Positions 62,701 through 64,000 of a stretch of 64,000 nt of DNA are shown here, piece after piece. A program made the position numbers and the translations under genes. Location: assembly GCA_037447655.1 (NCBI GenBank), contig JBBHKE010000879.1, positions 53,654 through 117,653 on the forward strand. Reading direction: 5' to 3'. The notes beneath the pieces were generated by a model that saw only the letters and a program-made list of their open reading frames with translations, made no database searches and was not told the DNA's origin. Origin of the DNA: Zygnema cylindricum (Eukaryota > Streptophyta > Zygnematophyceae > Zygnematales > Zygnemataceae). The first letter of the stretch is position 1. Each line of letters opens with the position of its first letter.

Positions 62701-63748
62701 CTATCGTGGATAATTTATATCTCGGCTTTCAATCTATTTACGCCAAATACAAAAAATGATACCATACCAATGTATCTTTCTCTGTAGTTGATCTGGTCTA
62801 CCAATAATCTTGAGTTTCAAAATTTCGGCTATTTGACTTTTATAAGTGTGGGCCACAGTATTTTTTGAAAGGAAACTTAGATATTATGAGTTTTTTAGAT
62901 TTTTCTTTTTCCTAAGGAAATGGAAAAAAAATGTAAACGTGGGTAAACGTGGACCATTGACCTAGCTTTTGATAGGATAAAAAACCACACAAGTACAAGC
63001 CACAGCAAAGAAATGCACGCAGAAGCACTCAATAAAATGCTCTCACTTGACATCATAAGAGGGAGATCTCGGGAAAATATCAACATATTTAAAAATCGAA
63101 GTTGTGCAAGGCTTCTCTCTCACCTCTCCTCCTCTCGATCCACATTGTGAGTCCATCCACGGTCCAATGGACTTTAAAAATGGGCGTCATTTTTTACAGT
63201 AAATAGTGTGGATTCAAAGGTCACGAGAATTAGTTGATTTTTCAGATACACCGAAAAAGTTAAAAGAGGGTCTGATGGGTTGCAAAAATCTTGGTGTTCC
63301 AAAACTCTCGGTTTTGCAAAATCTATTGTCGTTTGAAACTACATTGGACCACACTAATCCATTTCCAAGGTGAAAACAGAAAAAATTGTAATATCGATCC
63401 ATAGTTCCTTTAAGATTTGCTTGAAAACAATTCAAAAAACAAATTCAAAAAACAATGGAAACAAAGCATCACTTCATCCGGTTGTGAAAACTCGAGAGCG
63501 GGAAAACTGAAAAACTGAAAAACTGAAAAACTGAAAACCTGATCCGACGCTCAAAAAACTTGAAAAAAAAAGAAGAATTTGACATGTTTAAGCCCGAAAA
63601 ACTCAAAAAGGTGTAATATAGAGATGTAATAATAACCCTAAACCGTATTTAGTGTGGGTGCAGTGCAGCCTCATGGGTTAAGCTGTGAGGAGAATGTGGT
63701 GAAGGAGTGCGACGAAGAGGCGGGGATCCCTAACAATTTGGCGAAAAG
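59272..63748 (+). CDS. Nudix hydrolase with DUF4743 N-terminal domain (plant NUDT20/24-like), 3' end beyond window
   Basis: Exons: 59272-59634, 60542-60606, 61149-61413, 61639-61719, 62186-62314, 63669-63748, with compatible phases. The last donor (GTATGA at 63749) leads out of the window. ATG 59272 gives an N-terminus rich in Ser, Arg and Ala and poor in acids (about 55 residues), consistent with a plastid transit peptide. Then follow the DUF4743 parts: FLTRVTECNTGL, FLISGIPVGFVHER, LAKYEDVFVL, LQERTKAVGGVLKKMRKKG, ITGWRDE, LYPVSSAFHAPPLLLVERAA, and YGVHMNGFV, ARRSLSKPTFPGKLDHLVAGGQ across exon 5. The 80-base exon 6 carries the Nudix signature end (PHGLSCEENVVKECDEEAG, residues 302-320): KEC-D-EE-AG matches REUXEEXG with Lys for Arg. 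The first Glu of the signature is Leu, as I recall for plant relatives too. Such proteins hydrolyse (thiamine) diphosphate-type substrates. The exact substrate is not shown. Confidence 0.9.
59705..59762. repeat. (TA)n microsatellite in Nudix intron 1
   Basis: About 28 TA dinucleotides, shortly after the exon 1 donor at 59635. Confidence 0.97.
60280..60500. repeat. Degenerate TCAAATCATGTC repeat in Nudix intron 1
   Basis: At least ten diverged copies of (T)CAAATCATGTCAA occur between 60290 and 60500, just upstream of exon 2. Confidence 0.7.
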
Positions 63749-63764
63749 GTATGAAAGGATTGTG

Positions 63765-64000
63765 GGGATAGAGGGGAAGGGAGGGGAGGGTAGGGATATG
63801 CAGGGTATGCATGCATATGTAAACAGAACGGGAAGGAGACAGGGAGAGGGGGGAGGGGGGAGAGAAAGAGGGGGGGAGGGGAGGGGAAGGGGGAGGGGAG
63901 GGGAAGGGGGAGGGAGAGGGGGAGAGGGAGGGGGAGAGGGAGAAGGAGAAAGGGAGAAAGGGGGGGGGGGAGGGGAGGAGAGGGGGGAGAGAGAGCAAGG
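63765..64000 (+). repeat. G/A-rich tract in the last Nudix intron
   Basis: Almost pure purine on the sense strand, with many GGGGAGGGG units and G9-G10 runs, running to the window end. It starts about 15 bases after the exon 6 donor. High G-quadruplex potential. Confidence 0.93.

Overview
This is a piece of a large, repeat-rich nuclear genome from a photosynthetic eukaryote. Three ordinary genes can be rebuilt exon by exon, with long introns (about 100 to 1,400 bases): a quinone-oxidoreductase-like protein, a protein of the plant calcium-dependent protein kinase (CDPK) family, and a plastid-type DUF4743/Nudix hydrolase. Their relatives, together with Ty1/copia elements whose primer sites match the plant initiator tRNA-Met, point to the green lineage, most likely a streptophyte alga or early land plant. 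The species cannot be read from the sequence.

Layout. 1-16833: an old DDE transposon (element A, plus strand, 5' end off the window), split by copia element E1 (2359-6490) and copia element E2 (8488-16177, minus). E2 itself carries a nested solo LTR (13778-14951). 16836-20030: remains of TA-flanked MITEs around a 2.1 kb TIR element (17509-19608). 21251-26043: the quinone oxidoreductase gene (plus). 26823-33753: the CDPK-family gene (minus, convergent). 33865-39795: a very young copia element (E4) with seemingly identical LTRs, 111 bases upstream of the CDPK start codon. 41016-53173: a MITE split by a second DDE transposon (element B, minus, from 41696 to about 52690). Element B holds a decayed transposase, a decayed repeat-coding ORF and two more solo LTRs. 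53214-53899: a Tourist/Harbinger-like MITE. 54295-56880: minisatellites and an ATC microsatellite. 57727-58780: two more TA-flanked MITEs. 59272 to the window end: the Nudix gene, open at its 3' end, including a short Nudix-box exon at 63669-63748.

Main points for a second look. (1) The CDPK-family protein keeps four canonical EF-hands, but its kinase domain has lost the HRD aspartate, the catalytic-loop asparagine, the DFG glycine and two glycine-loop glycines. It reads as a Ca2+-sensing pseudokinase. (2) The three copia elements place their gag start codon exactly 20 nt inside the 5' LTR, followed at once by a primer-binding site complementary to the anticodon arm of initiator tRNA-Met (half-tRNA priming). 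That site is itself translated as part of Gag. (3) LTRs of one copia lineage carry an antisense tRNA-like module with A- and B-box-like blocks. (4) The DDE transposon copies carry repeated hairpins built on CAGCGACGA/TCGTCGCTG. For six LTR insertions I could read matching 5-bp target duplications (AGTTA, ATTCA, AAACC, ACAAC, CCTTC, TACTC), which fixes their boundaries.
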